A stretch of 35,861 bases of DNA from Flavobacteriales bacterium (GCA_015665275.1 JADFAL010000080.1:31451-67311), one strand, 5' to 3'; numbered from the stretch's first letter, positions 16,665-26,769 are shown. Notes: generated by a model not told the origin, from the sequence alone. Made by a program: numbers and translations.

Positions 16665-18201
16665 TATTCAGCTTATAAGTAGCTATAGTAACATTTTCCG
16701 TAGCCAAAGTTGCAAAGTACATTCCGGCCGGCTGCGTTGAAAGATCAATTCTTGAAATATTTGTCTCTTCCAGCATTATCTGTCCGAATGTATTCGTAAT
16801 AACTATCGATACATCTCCGTTTACATACAATCCATCAATTTGAAACACACCATCGCTCGAAGGATTTGGATATACCGTTACATCTTCAAACGCATTGGCT
16901 TCTTCAATACTTAATCCGCAAGGGTTCGCTCCAAGAATTACAGCAACTCCCGGATGATCGCACTCGTAGCGAAATGCTTTTGCAGGAGATGCATTGTATT
17001 GCCAAACTGTGTTTCCATTCGAATCTACCTCGTACATGTATTGTTGTGATACAGCCACAAAAATGTTTCCATTTGACATTCGGTCTGAAGCCGACTGTCC
17101 GGTATTACTTACCAAACATTCGTGACGATCGGCATAAGTTGATGGGGCATATGAACTTCCCCCGAAGGTATAAATCCACCCTGATTCAGGCGCTTGAATT
17201 ACGTCTACAGCTGATCCACCTCCAGATGCTCCTTCGTTGTTGAAGAATTGAATGTATCCTGCATATGGACGTCCGTCGTCAATAATCCAATGTGGATCGT
17301 GCACAGCCGCGTCAATTATTTGCGGATCATTCGATCCATAGTTTCCTGGATTTCCCCATCGGTAAATAAAATCTCCACCCATTCCTGAGTTTCCTCCAGC
17401 ATGACTTGCCGCTTCTTGAGTTGTAGTGCTATGATCTATAATGAAGAATTCGCTGGCGTAGCGAGAGCTAAAAACGATTTGATCCAATGCTTCATTATAA
17501 TCCAATCCGTTTACGTGGAACCAATCTCCACCTCCACCTGGGCCACCGCCTCCGCCGCCTCCACCGCCGCCACCTCCACCTCCACCTGAGGTGATCGCGT
17601 TGATGTCCATCAATTCAGGGTGATCTGCAACCACACCGTAATTGTTTTTCGTATTGTCGTGATCCTGAATTAAGTGATCCCAAATATGCCATTCCCATAC
17701 AATGCTAGCACTTCCATTTCCATCTGGTTGTAATTCAATTAAAGCAGTGGGCCATTTTTCACTGCTCGCGTTGTCGTAACCCGCTTGATCCAGTTCGGAC
17801 GTACTTTTCACTTCCCATGCTGTAAGAATTACATTGCCATTCGGCATTACTTCAAAATCATGATGGGAAACGTGATCGGAGTTGGAATAGATGTACTCCC
17901 AAACCACATTTCCAGAAGGATCAATCTCTTGAACCATTCCTCCTACCGCGGCACCATTCAATTGGTTTCCATTGTAAACAGCTCCACGAACTATGTTTCC
18001 GTCATCTTTTAATCGCACAGCATAGTTGCAAGAAGTAGAATTGGACCAAGAATGCGCAATGTTTCCATTTGCGTCAATTAAATACGTTGTGTTTTGGTTG
18101 AGTTCGTTGTAAAGAGCATATCCATTGAAGGATTGCGAATACCCGAAGTTGAACGTTAGCAAAATCAATGCTAACAAGCTATAGCGTGTTTTCAAGTGCA
18201 A
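16654..18201 (-). CDS. Arylsulfotransferase (ASST)-like secreted protein with T9SS sorting domain
   Basis: 515 residues. The signal peptide ends near GYSQ (about residue 23). A propeller of the ASST/arylsulfotransferase type covers about 25-420: repeats like DPSGNVVWEY and DSNGNTVWQY, plus HVSHHDFEVMPNGNVILTAWE. In the middle is a glycine tract (15 Gly at residues 206-220, Pro, then 4 Gly), probably a flexible loop. A T9SS type A sorting domain closes it (YPNPSSDGVFQI, then PAGMYFATL). Sulfotransferase activity is not proven by these motifs. No ATG fits; the TTG at 18201 gives a good signal peptide and an in-frame stop lies upstream. First gene of the ASST-CotH-propeller operon. Confidence 0.85.
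   Translation of the reverse strand: MHLKTRYSLLALILLTFNFGYSQSFNGYALYNELNQNTTYLIDANGNIAHSWSNSTSCNYAVRLKDDGNIVRGAVYNGNQLNGAAVGGMVQEIDPSGNVVWEYIYSNSDHVSHHDFEVMPNGNVILTAWEVKSTSELDQAGYDNASSEKWPTALIELQPDGNGSASIVWEWHIWDHLIQDHDNTKNNYGVVADHPELMDINAITSGGGGGGGGGGGGGGGPGGGGDWFHVNGLDYNEALDQIVFSSRYASEFFIIDHSTTTQEAASHAGGNSGMGGDFIYRWGNPGNYGSNDPQIIDAAVHDPHWIIDDGRPYAGYIQFFNNEGASGGGSAVDVIQAPESGWIYTFGGSSYAPSTYADRHECLVSNTGQSASDRMSNGNIFVAVSQQYMYEVDSNGNTVWQYNASPAKAFRYECDHPGVAVILGANPCGLSIEEANAFEDVTVYPNPSSDGVFQIDGLYVNGDVSIVITNTFGQIMLEETNISRIDLSTQPAGMYFATLATENVTIATYKLNIVE
17527..17586 (-). repeat. Glycine-codon tract inside the ASST-like gene
   Basis: Twenty codons: on the coding strand fifteen GGN, one CCA, then four GGN, using GGT, GGA and GGC in mixed order. 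The mixed codons make simple slippage less likely than in a pure repeat, but unequal exchange remains possible. Confidence 0.85.
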
Positions 18202-18390
18202 GAGTTTTAATTGTTTGTAACTGTTATGTTACTGGAATATTAAAAAACTTGCGGTTCAAGTGAACTTTTTTTTCAACTAGGAGTATATGTAGTTGTTGAA
18301 GAACTTTTTTAACGTACTTTTACACTTCGGCACGTCGTTTGTCAAAGGAATGGAAATTTTGAGTTTCTTTAAACTCGTAACTTAAATTAA

Positions 18391-19026
18391 ATGGCTATGA
18401 AAAAGATTTTTATGCTTTTCGGTGCTACACTAGCACTATCTACTGCTTCTTTCGCTCAAACTCAGACGGAAGCAGGAAACCTTATTATTGATCCTTATGT
18501 AGGAACGTTGCAAACGAACATTTTGCGCGATGAGCCTACTTTTTCGGATCGAAATGTTTCGAACTATAAGTTGAACGGTGGACAATTCGGTTTCGGCTTG
18601 CGTGCGGAATACATGTTAGCGGATAACTTTGGAATCGGTATTGATTTCAATTATGTAAAGTCTGGTTCTAATTACGATTACAATTACTCGGATACTACTT
18701 TCAATACAAGTGGAACGTTTAATTACGACTACACATCTGTTCGTATTCGCACTATGCTCCGCATGAACTATCATTTTGTTCAAAGTGATAACATTGATGC
18801 GTATACAGGGTTTGCGGTTGGACACAAATTTGCCAACAGAACTGTAACCATTAGTGAGCCTGGTGTTGAAGATTTCGGAGGAAACTTAGAAGGAGCTTTG
18901 ATCCCTGTTTCTGTAAGAATCGCATTGGGAACTCGTATTTACTTCACAGACAACATCGGTATGATGATTGAGCTTGGAGCAGGTGGAGGTCAACCATTAC
19001 AAGTTGGTCTTTCTGTGAAAATCTAG
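18391..19026 (+). CDS. Outer-membrane beta-barrel protein
   Basis: 211 residues. The signal peptide ends near ASFAQ; a second ATG two codons in (MKKIF) is equally likely as start. The mature part has alternating-residue strands typical of a small OmpA/OmpW-like barrel (about eight strands): FGFGLRAEYMLADNFGIGIDFNY, then VRIRTMLRMNYHF, then the last strand ending GLSVKI, with polar Tyr/Asn/Asp-rich loops between. Role not assignable; such barrels are often structural or porin-like. It stands alone, with a strong terminator after it. Confidence 0.8.
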   Translation: MAMKKIFMLFGATLALSTASFAQTQTEAGNLIIDPYVGTLQTNILRDEPTFSDRNVSNYKLNGGQFGFGLRAEYMLADNFGIGIDFNYVKSGSNYDYNYSDTTFNTSGTFNYDYTSVRIRTMLRMNYHFVQSDNIDAYTGFAVGHKFANRTVTISEPGVEDFGGNLEGALIPVSVRIALGTRIYFTDNIGMMIELGAGGGQPLQVGLSVKI

Positions 19027-19046
19027 TGAAACCACATTATAATAAG

Positions 19047-19079
19047 AAACGTCGCTCTATTGAGCGGCGTTTTTTTTTT
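19047..19079 (+). terminator. Rho-independent terminator of the barrel gene
   Basis: An 11-bp stem (19047-19057 with 19062-19072, one G-U pair) and a 4-nt loop are followed by an uninterrupted T-run to 19079. Confidence 0.9.
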
Positions 19080-19184
19080 GCCTGAAAACGAAATCATCTT
19101 AATATTTTGAAGTCCAAGGAAAGAAACAAAATAAACCTTCGCATTCCATGATAATGCATTAGATTAGTGACATCTACACGAACT

Positions 19185-20731
19185 ATGAAAACTTCAGAAC
19201 ATCTTTTCTATCTCATTAAATCCCTTTCTAAATCAGAAAAGAGAAGTTTTAAAATTTTCGCGAATCAGTATTCCAAAAAAGACGAAAATAACTACACACT
19301 TTTTTTGATGCAATTGACAAAATGCAGGTCTATGATCATCAGGCGTTGATTAAATCGATGTCGGATCGAACAAATGCCAAAATGATATCCACGCTTAAAG
19401 TGCAGCTCAGCGAATTGATTCTAAAATCGCTTCGACAAAACTCGGCATCGTATAACTACTCTTTAAAACTCCGACAGGAAATCGACTATATTGAAATTCT
19501 CTTTCAAAAAGGGTTATATCCGCAAGCAAAGAAATTACTGGAAAAAACAGTGGATTTTGCCAGATTGAAGGAAGATTATCTCGCCTTGGATCAATTGTCA
19601 ATCCTGGAATACAACATAGCCTTAAAACAATCCAACAAAGAGGATTTGGATCACTACATCGATATTACTTATCCTGAAGTACGGAGGGCGCGAGAAACAA
19701 ACGATACCTTGGCTGAATTTGAATTTCTATCCGTAAAAATGCGGATTTGTTTGTTGGAAGGAGCCACATTGGGGCGCACAGAAACATTGCAGAAATTACA
19801 GGACATCATTGAGCATCCGCTGATGAATGTTAACATTAAAACATACCCGAAACGCTGCCAATTGGACTTTCATGCTATCTGGGGCCACTTCCATTTTGTG
19901 TTTGATCACCCGATAGAAATGTATTTCCATCGCAAGCAAGTTCTGGAAATCATGAAAGAATTGGATTTCGAGAAACGGAAATGGTTGACACATGCGCGCT
20001 TCTTACTCGTTGGTTTGTCAACATATAAGATGTTTGATGCTTTCGACCGTGAATTGGAGGATATCCACAAAACAATCCAATCTATTCCTGCACAAAGTAG
20101 AACTCAAAGCTTCTCAGATGAGTTGGATAATACCTTGAATAATATCAAGCTCAATCGCGATATGGATGCCGGAGATTATTCGGTCGTTCAATCCTACGTT
20201 TCTGAGCTGGAGGAAAAATACGGCAATCCTTCTTTGCAAATCGATGACAACCTTCGAATGGTGTTCTTCTTCAATTTTCTATACGCTCATTTGGCGAGCA
20301 AGCATTACAAGAAGGCATTGTATTGGTCGAATGAAATCCTGAATAGTGCTAACATGCGCGATATTCGTTCAGACGCACATGCATACGTTCGTTTGCAATT
20401 GATTTGTATTAATTACGGTCTGGAAAACTATGACATGATCCGTCATTTGGTGAAATCAGCGCAGCGCTATGTGAAAAAAAGAGACTTAGAAAATCCGCTA
20501 GTGGTGACCTTCCTCCGATTTGCAAACAACCATCTCACGGAACCATATTCTGAGAGTAAAGAAGCTGCTTTTGATCAAGTAATAGCCGAGATTGAAGAAA
20601 TGGCACAGGAGGAATCAGGAAAAATTAGCTTGGAATACTTCAATACGCTGTCTTGGTTGCAATCGATCCGAAATAATTCGAGCATGGAATCGGAAGAGAA
20701 GAAGCGGTTGAAGAGGACGGTTGAAGGTTAA
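19185..20731 (+). CDS. Conserved helical-repeat protein with a frameshift at a T7 run
   Basis: The ATG at 19185 opens MKTSEHLFYLIKSLSKSEKR and continues to YTLF in frame 0. The rest of the protein is one frame back (-1) and stays open from before 19301 to 20731. Reading one extra T at 19300-19306 gives a continuous protein of about 515 residues joined as YTLF-FDAIDKMQVYDHQ. 'FDAIDK..YD' is what I expect in homologues of this Bacteroidota family, so the two parts belong together. The C-terminal 469 residues (an open frame from ATG 19322) are alpha-helical with TPR-like packing. Function unknown; probably cytoplasmic since no signal peptide is visible. Whether the frame is restored by slippage, is a true mutation, or is a sequencing error cannot be told here. 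Confidence 0.72.
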
Positions 20732-20742
20732 TGATAGAAGAA

Positions 20743-20777
20743 AAATCCCCGACCATCAATACAGATGCCGGGGATTT
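20743..20777. terminator. Bidirectional hairpin terminator
   Basis: AAATCCCCG (20743-20751) pairs perfectly with CGGGGATTT (20769-20777). It lies between convergent genes and is flanked by A-rich and T-rich sequence. Confidence 0.8.
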
Positions 20778-20797
20778 CAATTTTATTTGGATTTACG

Positions 20798-21229
20798 CTA
20801 AAAGGTCAACTGAATCCATTGACAATTGTTAGCAGTCACTGCAACGTTTCCAGACTGAATAATTTCTGTAGTTCCAGACTTATAAATAACGTAAGGAAAA
20901 GATTGTGTGCCGATGTAGTCCATATCCACATAAGCTAAAAACCCTTCTGCACTGGAACATTCGGGTTCAGTAACCGAAAATTGCGTCATACCAACACTCC
21001 CCTCATTTACACCATTGATAACAATATCAACACTGGGAACCGATGCATTGACCAAGTCTGTAGCCGTCACCGACGTAAACCAAACTTTGACCCGCCCTTC
21101 AAATACGCAGGTACCATCATCTTTTTCCACGTCTGGACTATAGTTCAATGCAAAAGGATCCATACAGCCTTCCTGTTTACATGACACCAATCCTGCCAAG
21201 CAACACAGCACAATCAATAACTTTTTCAT
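20798..21229 (-). CDS. Small lipoprotein with Bacteroidota GCxDPxAxNY motif
   Basis: 143 residues. A lipobox LVSC places the lipidated Cys at residue 17. Next comes GCMDPFALNYSPDVEKDDGTC, a short Cys-bounded motif often seen in secreted Bacteroidota proteins and thought to bind calcium because of its Asp/Asn pattern (inference). The remainder (about 45-143) is beta-rich with no recognised family. It starts 10 nt after the aconitase stop codon, so it is probably read from the aconitase mRNA, though a functional link is not evident. Confidence 0.75.
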   Translation of the reverse strand: MKKLLIVLCCLAGLVSCKQEGCMDPFALNYSPDVEKDDGTCVFEGRVKVWFTSVTATDLVNASVPSVDIVINGVNEGSVGMTQFSVTEPECSSAEGFLAYVDMDYIGTQSFPYVIYKSGTTEIIQSGNVAVTANNCQWIQLTF

Positions 21230-21239
21230 GCTGCTTTCT

Positions 21240-23507
21240 CTATCCGTTCTGTCGTTTAATCAAATTCAATGCTGAACCTGCTCGGAACCAATCGATTTGC
21301 GCTTTGTTGTACGTATGGTTCAATTTGATTTCATCTTTCGATCCATCTGCATGAGCAGCTTCCAAGGTCAATTGTTGTCCCTCTGAGAATTGGTCCAAAT
21401 CGAGGAAGTTGAACGTATCGTCTTCCATAATTTTATCGTAATCGTTTTCATTCGCGAACGTCAGCCCTAACATTCCTTGTTTTTTCAAGTTTGTTTCGTG
21501 AATTCGGGCAAACGATTTAACGATAACCGCTTTAACTCCCAGATGACGTGGCTCCATAGCAGCATGTTCGCGTGAAGACCCTTCTCCGTAATTGTGATCT
21601 CCTACAACGATACTTGGAACTCCAGCCGCTTTATACGCTCGTGCCGTTGCCGGAACTGGACCATTCGCTCCTGTCAATTGGTTCACGATGTTGTTGGTTT
21701 CCTTGTTGTAAGCATTTACAGCTCCTATCAAACAGTTGTTCGAGATATTATCTAAATGCCCGCGGTAACGCAACCAAGGACCTGCCATGGAGATGTGATC
21801 CGTTGTACATTTCCCATACGCCTTGATTAATAATTTTGCTCCTGTAATGTTCTTTCCATCCCAAGGCTCGAAGGGCGTTAATAACTCCAATCGTTCCGAT
21901 TCCGGATTTACAACCACCTCAACACTCGAACCATCAGCTGCAGGATCTTGGTATCCATTGTCTTCAACGGCAAATCCTTTGGTTGGAAGTTCAATACCTG
22001 TTGGCTCCTTTAGTCTAATTTCTTCTCCGTTTTCGTTCGTTAACGTGTCTGCTATTGGATTGAAATCAAGGCGTCCAGCCAAGGCAATTGCCGCAACCAT
22101 TTCTGGAGATGTTACAAAGGCATGTGTATTGGGGTTTCCATCGGCACGTTTTGCGAAATTTCGGTTGAATGAATGCACAATGGAGTTCTTTTCTTGCTTT
22201 TCTGCCCCTTCTCTATCCCACTGACCAATACAAGGTCCACAGGCGTTTGTAAAGATTCGTGCAGATTCAAATTTCATGAAGGTATCTAGCAATCCATCAC
22301 GTTCTGCCGTAAATCGAACTTGCTCAGATCCCGGGTTGATTCCTAAAATTGCTTTCGGTTTCACTCCTTTTGAAAAGGCATCCTCTACAATGGAAGCGGC
22401 TCTGGTTAAATCTTCATAAGATGAATTCGTACACGAACCAATCAAGGCCCATTCGATTTCCGTTGGCCAATCATTCGCAGCAGCTTTCTCTTTCATTTCA
22501 GCTACCGGCGTTGCCAAGTCTGGCGTAAATGGTCCGTTTATGTGTGGGGATAATTGGGATAGATTGATTTCGATTAATTGATCAAAATACTGTTCTGGAT
22601 TTGCGTACACCTCAGGATCTCCCGTCAAATGCTCTGCAACTTCATCCGCTGCATCTACAACTTCTTGGCGACCTGTTGCTGCCAAATAGCGGCGCATGGA
22701 ATTATCATATCCGAAAGTTGACGTCGTTGCTCCGATTTCAGCTCCCATATTACAAATGGTTCCTTTTCCTGTGGCAGACATTGATTCCGCCCCCTCTCCA
22801 AAATATTCAACAATAGCTCCCGTTCCTCCTTTCACCGTGAGAATTCCGGCAACTTTCAGAATCACATCTTTTGGAGAAGTCCAACCGTTAAGGCTCCCGG
22901 TCAACTTTACCCCTATCAATTTGGGCATTTTCAGTTCCCATGGCATTCCCGCCATTACATCGACAGCATCAGCTCCACCGACACCAATAGCGACCATTCC
23001 CAATCCACCGGCGTTTACCGTATGTGAATCCGTCCCAATCATCATTCCACCTGGATATGCGTAATTCTCCAAAACTACTTGATGAATAATTCCTGCACCT
23101 GGCTTCCAGAATCCGATCCCGTATTTGTTTGAAACACTTTCTAAGAAGTTAAATACCTCTGAACTTTTGTTCATGGCTTCTTGCAAATCGGCAGTCGCAC
23201 CAATCTTTGCCTGAATCAAATGATCACAATGCACCGTTGATGGCACGGCTACTTTTGTCTTTCCAGCCTGCATAAACTGTAACAATGCCATTTGCGCCGT
23301 TGCATCTTGCATGGCAACACGATCTGGATCAAAATCAACATAGGACTTCCCTCGCTCATGCGCAACTGTTGCTGCTCCGTCCCATAAATGGGTATATAAA
23401 ATCTTCTCCGATAATGTCAATGGTTTGTTCACCGCTTTTCGAGCAGCCTCAATGCGCTCTGGGTAACGTGCGTACACCTCTTTAATCATGTCTATGTCAA
23501 AAACCAT
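21240..23507 (-). CDS. Aconitate hydratase, mitochondrial type
   Basis: 755 residues, the length of mitochondrial-type aconitase. It interconverts citrate and isocitrate in the TCA cycle. The three [4Fe-4S] ligands are present: C359 in GSCTNSS, and C423 and C426 in [10 protein letters not shown]. Also intact are [12 protein letters not shown] (87-100), [13 protein letters not shown] (158-170) and the swivel-domain motif [15 protein letters not shown]. It is more like eukaryotic mitochondrial aconitase than bacterial AcnA (about 890 residues), so I give no acnA symbol. A second aconitase (AcnB) lies 440 bp upstream on the same strand with its own terminator. A weak -7-like TTACTTTG lies about 50 nt upstream of the start. 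Confidence 0.95.
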   Translation of the reverse strand: MVFDIDMIKEVYARYPERIEAARKAVNKPLTLSEKILYTHLWDGAATVAHERGKSYVDFDPDRVAMQDATAQMALLQFMQAGKTKVAVPSTVHCDHLIQAKIGATADLQEAMNKSSEVFNFLESVSNKYGIGFWKPGAGIIHQVVLENYAYPGGMMIGTDSHTVNAGGLGMVAIGVGGADAVDVMAGMPWELKMPKLIGVKLTGSLNGWTSPKDVILKVAGILTVKGGTGAIVEYFGEGAESMSATGKGTICNMGAEIGATTSTFGYDNSMRRYLAATGRQEVVDAADEVAEHLTGDPEVYANPEQYFDQLIEINLSQLSPHINGPFTPDLATPVAEMKEKAAANDWPTEIEWALIGSCTNSSYEDLTRAASIVEDAFSKGVKPKAILGINPGSEQVRFTAERDGLLDTFMKFESARIFTNACGPCIGQWDREGAEKQEKNSIVHSFNRNFAKRADGNPNTHAFVTSPEMVAAIALAGRLDFNPIADTLTNENGEEIRLKEPTGIELPTKGFAVEDNGYQDPAADGSSVEVVVNPESERLELLTPFEPWDGKNITGAKLLIKAYGKCTTDHISMAGPWLRYRGHLDNISNNCLIGAVNAYNKETNNIVNQLTGANGPVPATARAYKAAGVPSIVVGDHNYGEGSSREHAAMEPRHLGVKAVIVKSFARIHETNLKKQGMLGLTFANENDYDKIMEDDTFNFLDLDQFSEGQQLTLEAAHADGSKDEIKLNHTYNKAQIDWFRAGSALNLIKRQNG

Positions 23508-23726
23508 AATTGTCTTCTTAATTTGCCCCTTATAATAGCACTTTTTCCGTCAAGGTCAAAGTAATAGCCATTGAAATAATACCTAGGTATATAAGTACTT
23601 TTTTTGGCAATTATTAGGGTAGAGTTTGATAGTGAGCTGCAAGAGAAAGACTCCGGTTGATTGTCCTCCTCCTTAATCCCCCTCCAAAAGAGGGAAACAG
23701 ATTCCTCCGAGTAATAAAAAGCTCCG

Positions 23727-23748
23727 GCACTTCGACTACGCTCAGTGC
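23727..23748. repeat. Dispersed dyad element (ACTTCGACTACGCTCAGTG type)
   Basis: Imperfect dyad with ends GCACT / AGTGC around TCGACTACGCTC. This class of short element recurs in intergenic DNA of many Flavobacteriia (from memory). A related, more degenerate copy in opposite orientation lies at about 23813-23854 (CACTGAGG ... CGAAGTG). Confidence 0.55.
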
Positions 23749-23889
23749 GCTATTATGCAAGTTGGCTTCGAGGGCCTCAGCCAACTGGTAAAAAAACAAA
23801 AGCCCGGTCACTGAGGTTCCGTTGGATTGAGTTTATCGAAATCTCGAAGTGGACTGTTTGATGGTTTAAGGTATTCATAGAAACAAAAA

Positions 23890-23924
23890 GCCCCCGATCA
23901 TCGAGCTTGTCGAGATGCGGGGGC
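23890..23924 (-). terminator. acnB terminator built around a dispersed dyad element
   Basis: GCCCCCG (23890-23896) pairs with CGGGGGC (23918-23924). The interior 23899-23917 is the dyad CATCGAGCTTGTCGAGATG. On the minus strand the stem is followed by TTTTTG. The same 19-mer occurs inverted at 28274-28292. Confidence 0.8.
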
Positions 23925-23946
23925 CTAACAATTTATTTAATGAAGA

Positions 23947-26727
23947 TTAGCTAATCACCAATTGCTTTGTTGATGGTTTGAATTTCGTTAAGACGATACC
24001 GTCTACTGCTGCTTCATATTCTTCCATAGTTGGTGTGCGTCCTAGAATAGTGGAAAGCACTACAACTGGAGTTGAAGACAATAACGACTCCCCTTTCTTC
24101 TCATTGGAATCCTTCACAACACGTCCTTGGAACAAACGTGTAGATGTTGCCATTACCGTATCACCCGGCTCTGCTTTTTCTTGGTTCCCCATACAAAGGT
24201 TACATCCTGGACGCTCCAAATACAATTTGTTTTCGTATTTCTTACGTGCTGCCTCTTTCGGGTTGCTATCATCGAATACGAATCCTGCGTATTTCTCCAA
24301 AGCTTCCCAATCGCCTTCTGCTTTTAGTTCATCAACAATGTTGTACGTTGGAGGTGCTACTACCAATGGCGCTTTGAATTCAACCGAACCTTGCTGTGCT
24401 TCGATATTCTTCAACATCTGTGCAAGAATCTGCATATCTCCTTTGTGTACCATACATGACCCTACAAATCCAAGATCTATTGTTTTTGTTCCTCCGTAAA
24501 AAGACAGCGGACGGATCGTATCGTGTGTATATCGCTTAGAAACGTCTTCGTTGTTTACATCTGGGTCGGCAATCATTGGCTCTGCAATCTCATCCAAATC
24601 GATTACTACTTCCGCGTAGTATACTGCATTGGCATCTGGACGAAGCGCCGGCTTTATTCCTGTTTTGATTTCAGTAATACGTTTATTCGCTTTATCAACC
24701 AGACCTTGAAGCATTTGCTTCTCATTGTCCATTCCTTTGTCGATCATGATCTGAATACGATCACATGCGATCTCTAAGGACTCAATCAAGGTTTCATCTT
24801 CAGACACACAGATTGATGCTTTTGCTTTCATTTCGGCTGTCCAATCCGTGAACGTAAACGCCTGATCGGAAGTCAAGGTTCCAATGTGTACCTCAATGAT
24901 ACGTCCTTGGAATACATTTTCACCACCAAATTGCTTCAACATTTGTTGTTGCGTAGCATGCACTACATCGCGGAAATCCATGAAGCTTCTCATGTCTCCC
25001 TTAAAAGTCACTTTTACCGATTCTGGAATTGGCATCGTTGCTTCTCCTGTTGCCAGTGCCAAAGCTACCGTTCCTGAATCTGCACCAAATGCGACTCCTT
25101 TGGACATACGCGTGTGTGAATCTCCACCAATAATTACATCCCAATCATCCACTGCGATATCGTTCAATACCTTGTGGATTACATCGGTCATTGCGTGGTA
25201 TTCTCCTTTTGGATCACGAGCGGTAATCAAACCGAAGTCGTTCATGAACTTCATCAATCGAGGAATATTCGCTTGCGATTTGTCATCCCATACGGAAGCA
25301 GTGTGACATCCTGACTGATATCCTGCATCTACGATAGGAGAAATAACGGTTGCTGCCATCATTTCCAATTCTTGCGAAGTCATCAAACCTGTTGTATCCT
25401 GTGATCCAACGATATTTACTTCTACACGAACGTTCGATCCAGTGTGCAATGTTTTGCCTGGTGTTGTTCCAACCGCATTTTTATTGAAAATCTTCTCTAC
25501 TGCCGTCAAACCTTGTCCCTCTATTGACACCTCTTTCGAAGGAGCATACACTTCAGGAACATCAATTCCCAGGGTCTTGCAGGCAAATGTTTGTAGTTTC
25601 TTACCGAAGACAACTGCGTAAGATCCACCTGCTTTGATGAATTCCATTTTTGGCGGTGTCAAGGCTGAAGAAATATCTTTCAACTCCTTATCTCCGCTAT
25701 AAAGTTTCTTTGTTTTTGTGTTGATGGTAAGAACCGTTCCAGTTTCCACTGAATATGTTTGTTCCAATACAGGTTCTCCATCGGCATTCAATACCGTGTT
25801 GCCGTCGGCATCTTTCTTCTGAACCCAGTTTTTAAGGTCGATTCCAATTCCTCCCGTTACTCCTACTGTAGTTAAGAAGATCGGTGCAATTCCATTGGTA
25901 CCTGCAATTACTGGTGCAATATTGATGAATGGCACGTAGGGACTAGAAGAGATTCCTGTCCAAAGGGCTACGTTGTTTACACCTGACATGCGAGAAGATC
26001 CTACTCCCATAGTTCCTTTCTCGGCGATCAACATAATGCGTTTGTCTGGATGCTGAGCTTTCAAGTCCAGTACCTCTTTCTGCATGTCCTTGTTGTGCTC
26101 GAAAATACACTGACCGTGCAATTCGCGATCGGAACGTGAGTGAGCATCCGCTCCTGGGGACAATAAATCTGTTGAAATATCACCTACTCCAGCGATGTAC
26201 GTTACCACTTGAATTTCTTCGTCTACCTCCGGTAATTTTGTGAAGAATTCTGCTTGTGCGTAACTCTTGATAATATCTGTAGCGATTGGATTTCCAGCAT
26301 TGTGCGCTTGCTCCAATCGATCGGTATCTGCTTCGTAAAGGAATACTTGTGTTTTTAATACATCTGCTGCTTGGAGCGCAATGGCTTCATCGTTCCCAAG
26401 TGCAAGATCCAGAAGTGCCTTCACTGAAGGACCTCCTTTCATGTGCGACAATTGCTCGAATGCAGATTCTTGCGAAATTTCTTCAACAGCTTCTTCGCCA
26501 AGAATGATCTCTTTCAAGAACTGCGCTTTCACTGTGGCAGCGCTTGTTGTTCCCGGAAGAGTATTGTAAATAAAGTGCTGAAGTGAGTCCTGCCTATGAG
26601 CGTTGTTAACGTCTTTAATTTGTGCGATTACCTCGCTCAATAAATCCGCACCATCGATTGGTTTTGGGTGAAGTCCTAGATCCTTTCTTTCTTCGATCTC
26701 TTTTAGGTACGCTTCATACATGCTCAT
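23947..26727 (-). CDS. acnB: Aconitate hydratase B (bifunctional 2-methylisocitrate dehydratase type)
   Basis: 926 residues, somewhat longer than E. coli AcnB (865). It has the AcnB-specific order: an N-terminal HEAT-like domain (about 1-160), the swivel domain (SPGADAHSRSDRELHGQ; KGTMGVGSSRMSGVNN), then the catalytic domains with GGDSHTRMSKGVAFGADSG. The Fe-S ligands are in the C-terminal part: GSCMVHKGDMQ and ERPGCNLCMGNQ. It performs the citrate/isocitrate step and in some bacteria the 2-methylcitrate cycle. The start may be Met1 or Met3. It has its own promoter about 50 nt upstream and its own terminator, so it is regulated apart from the neighbouring aconitase. Confidence 0.96.
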   Translation of the reverse strand: MSMYEAYLKEIEERKDLGLHPKPIDGADLLSEVIAQIKDVNNAHRQDSLQHFIYNTLPGTTSAATVKAQFLKEIILGEEAVEEISQESAFEQLSHMKGGPSVKALLDLALGNDEAIALQAADVLKTQVFLYEADTDRLEQAHNAGNPIATDIIKSYAQAEFFTKLPEVDEEIQVVTYIAGVGDISTDLLSPGADAHSRSDRELHGQCIFEHNKDMQKEVLDLKAQHPDKRIMLIAEKGTMGVGSSRMSGVNNVALWTGISSSPYVPFINIAPVIAGTNGIAPIFLTTVGVTGGIGIDLKNWVQKKDADGNTVLNADGEPVLEQTYSVETGTVLTINTKTKKLYSGDKELKDISSALTPPKMEFIKAGGSYAVVFGKKLQTFACKTLGIDVPEVYAPSKEVSIEGQGLTAVEKIFNKNAVGTTPGKTLHTGSNVRVEVNIVGSQDTTGLMTSQELEMMAATVISPIVDAGYQSGCHTASVWDDKSQANIPRLMKFMNDFGLITARDPKGEYHAMTDVIHKVLNDIAVDDWDVIIGGDSHTRMSKGVAFGADSGTVALALATGEATMPIPESVKVTFKGDMRSFMDFRDVVHATQQQMLKQFGGENVFQGRIIEVHIGTLTSDQAFTFTDWTAEMKAKASICVSEDETLIESLEIACDRIQIMIDKGMDNEKQMLQGLVDKANKRITEIKTGIKPALRPDANAVYYAEVVIDLDEIAEPMIADPDVNNEDVSKRYTHDTIRPLSFYGGTKTIDLGFVGSCMVHKGDMQILAQMLKNIEAQQGSVEFKAPLVVAPPTYNIVDELKAEGDWEALEKYAGFVFDDSNPKEAARKKYENKLYLERPGCNLCMGNQEKAEPGDTVMATSTRLFQGRVVKDSNEKKGESLLSSTPVVVLSTILGRTPTMEEYEAAVDGIVLTKFKPSTKQLVIS

Positions 26728-26769
26728 AAACGTGTGATTTTGTTGTTATTTACGGGTTTTTAAGTGCCG

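Larger units (their letters stand above)
23508..23946. other. Repeat-rich intergenic region between the two aconitase genes
   Basis: About 440 bases with no credible gene. It holds the presumed promoter of the 23507 aconitase, a segment of the kind CTTAATCCCCCTCCAAAAG that I recall as a common intergenic motif in Bacteroidota, a TCGAC dyad element (23727-23748), a related degenerate copy (about 23813-23854), and the acnB terminator. A 65-codon open frame on the minus strand (23614-23811) is made entirely of these repeats and is not a gene. Confidence 0.7.

Noticed and set aside
23614-23811. 65-codon open frame on the minus strand between the aconitases
   Set aside because: It is composed of dispersed intergenic repeats (the CTTAATCCCCCTCC-type and TCGAC-type motifs), and has no signal, domain or promoter.
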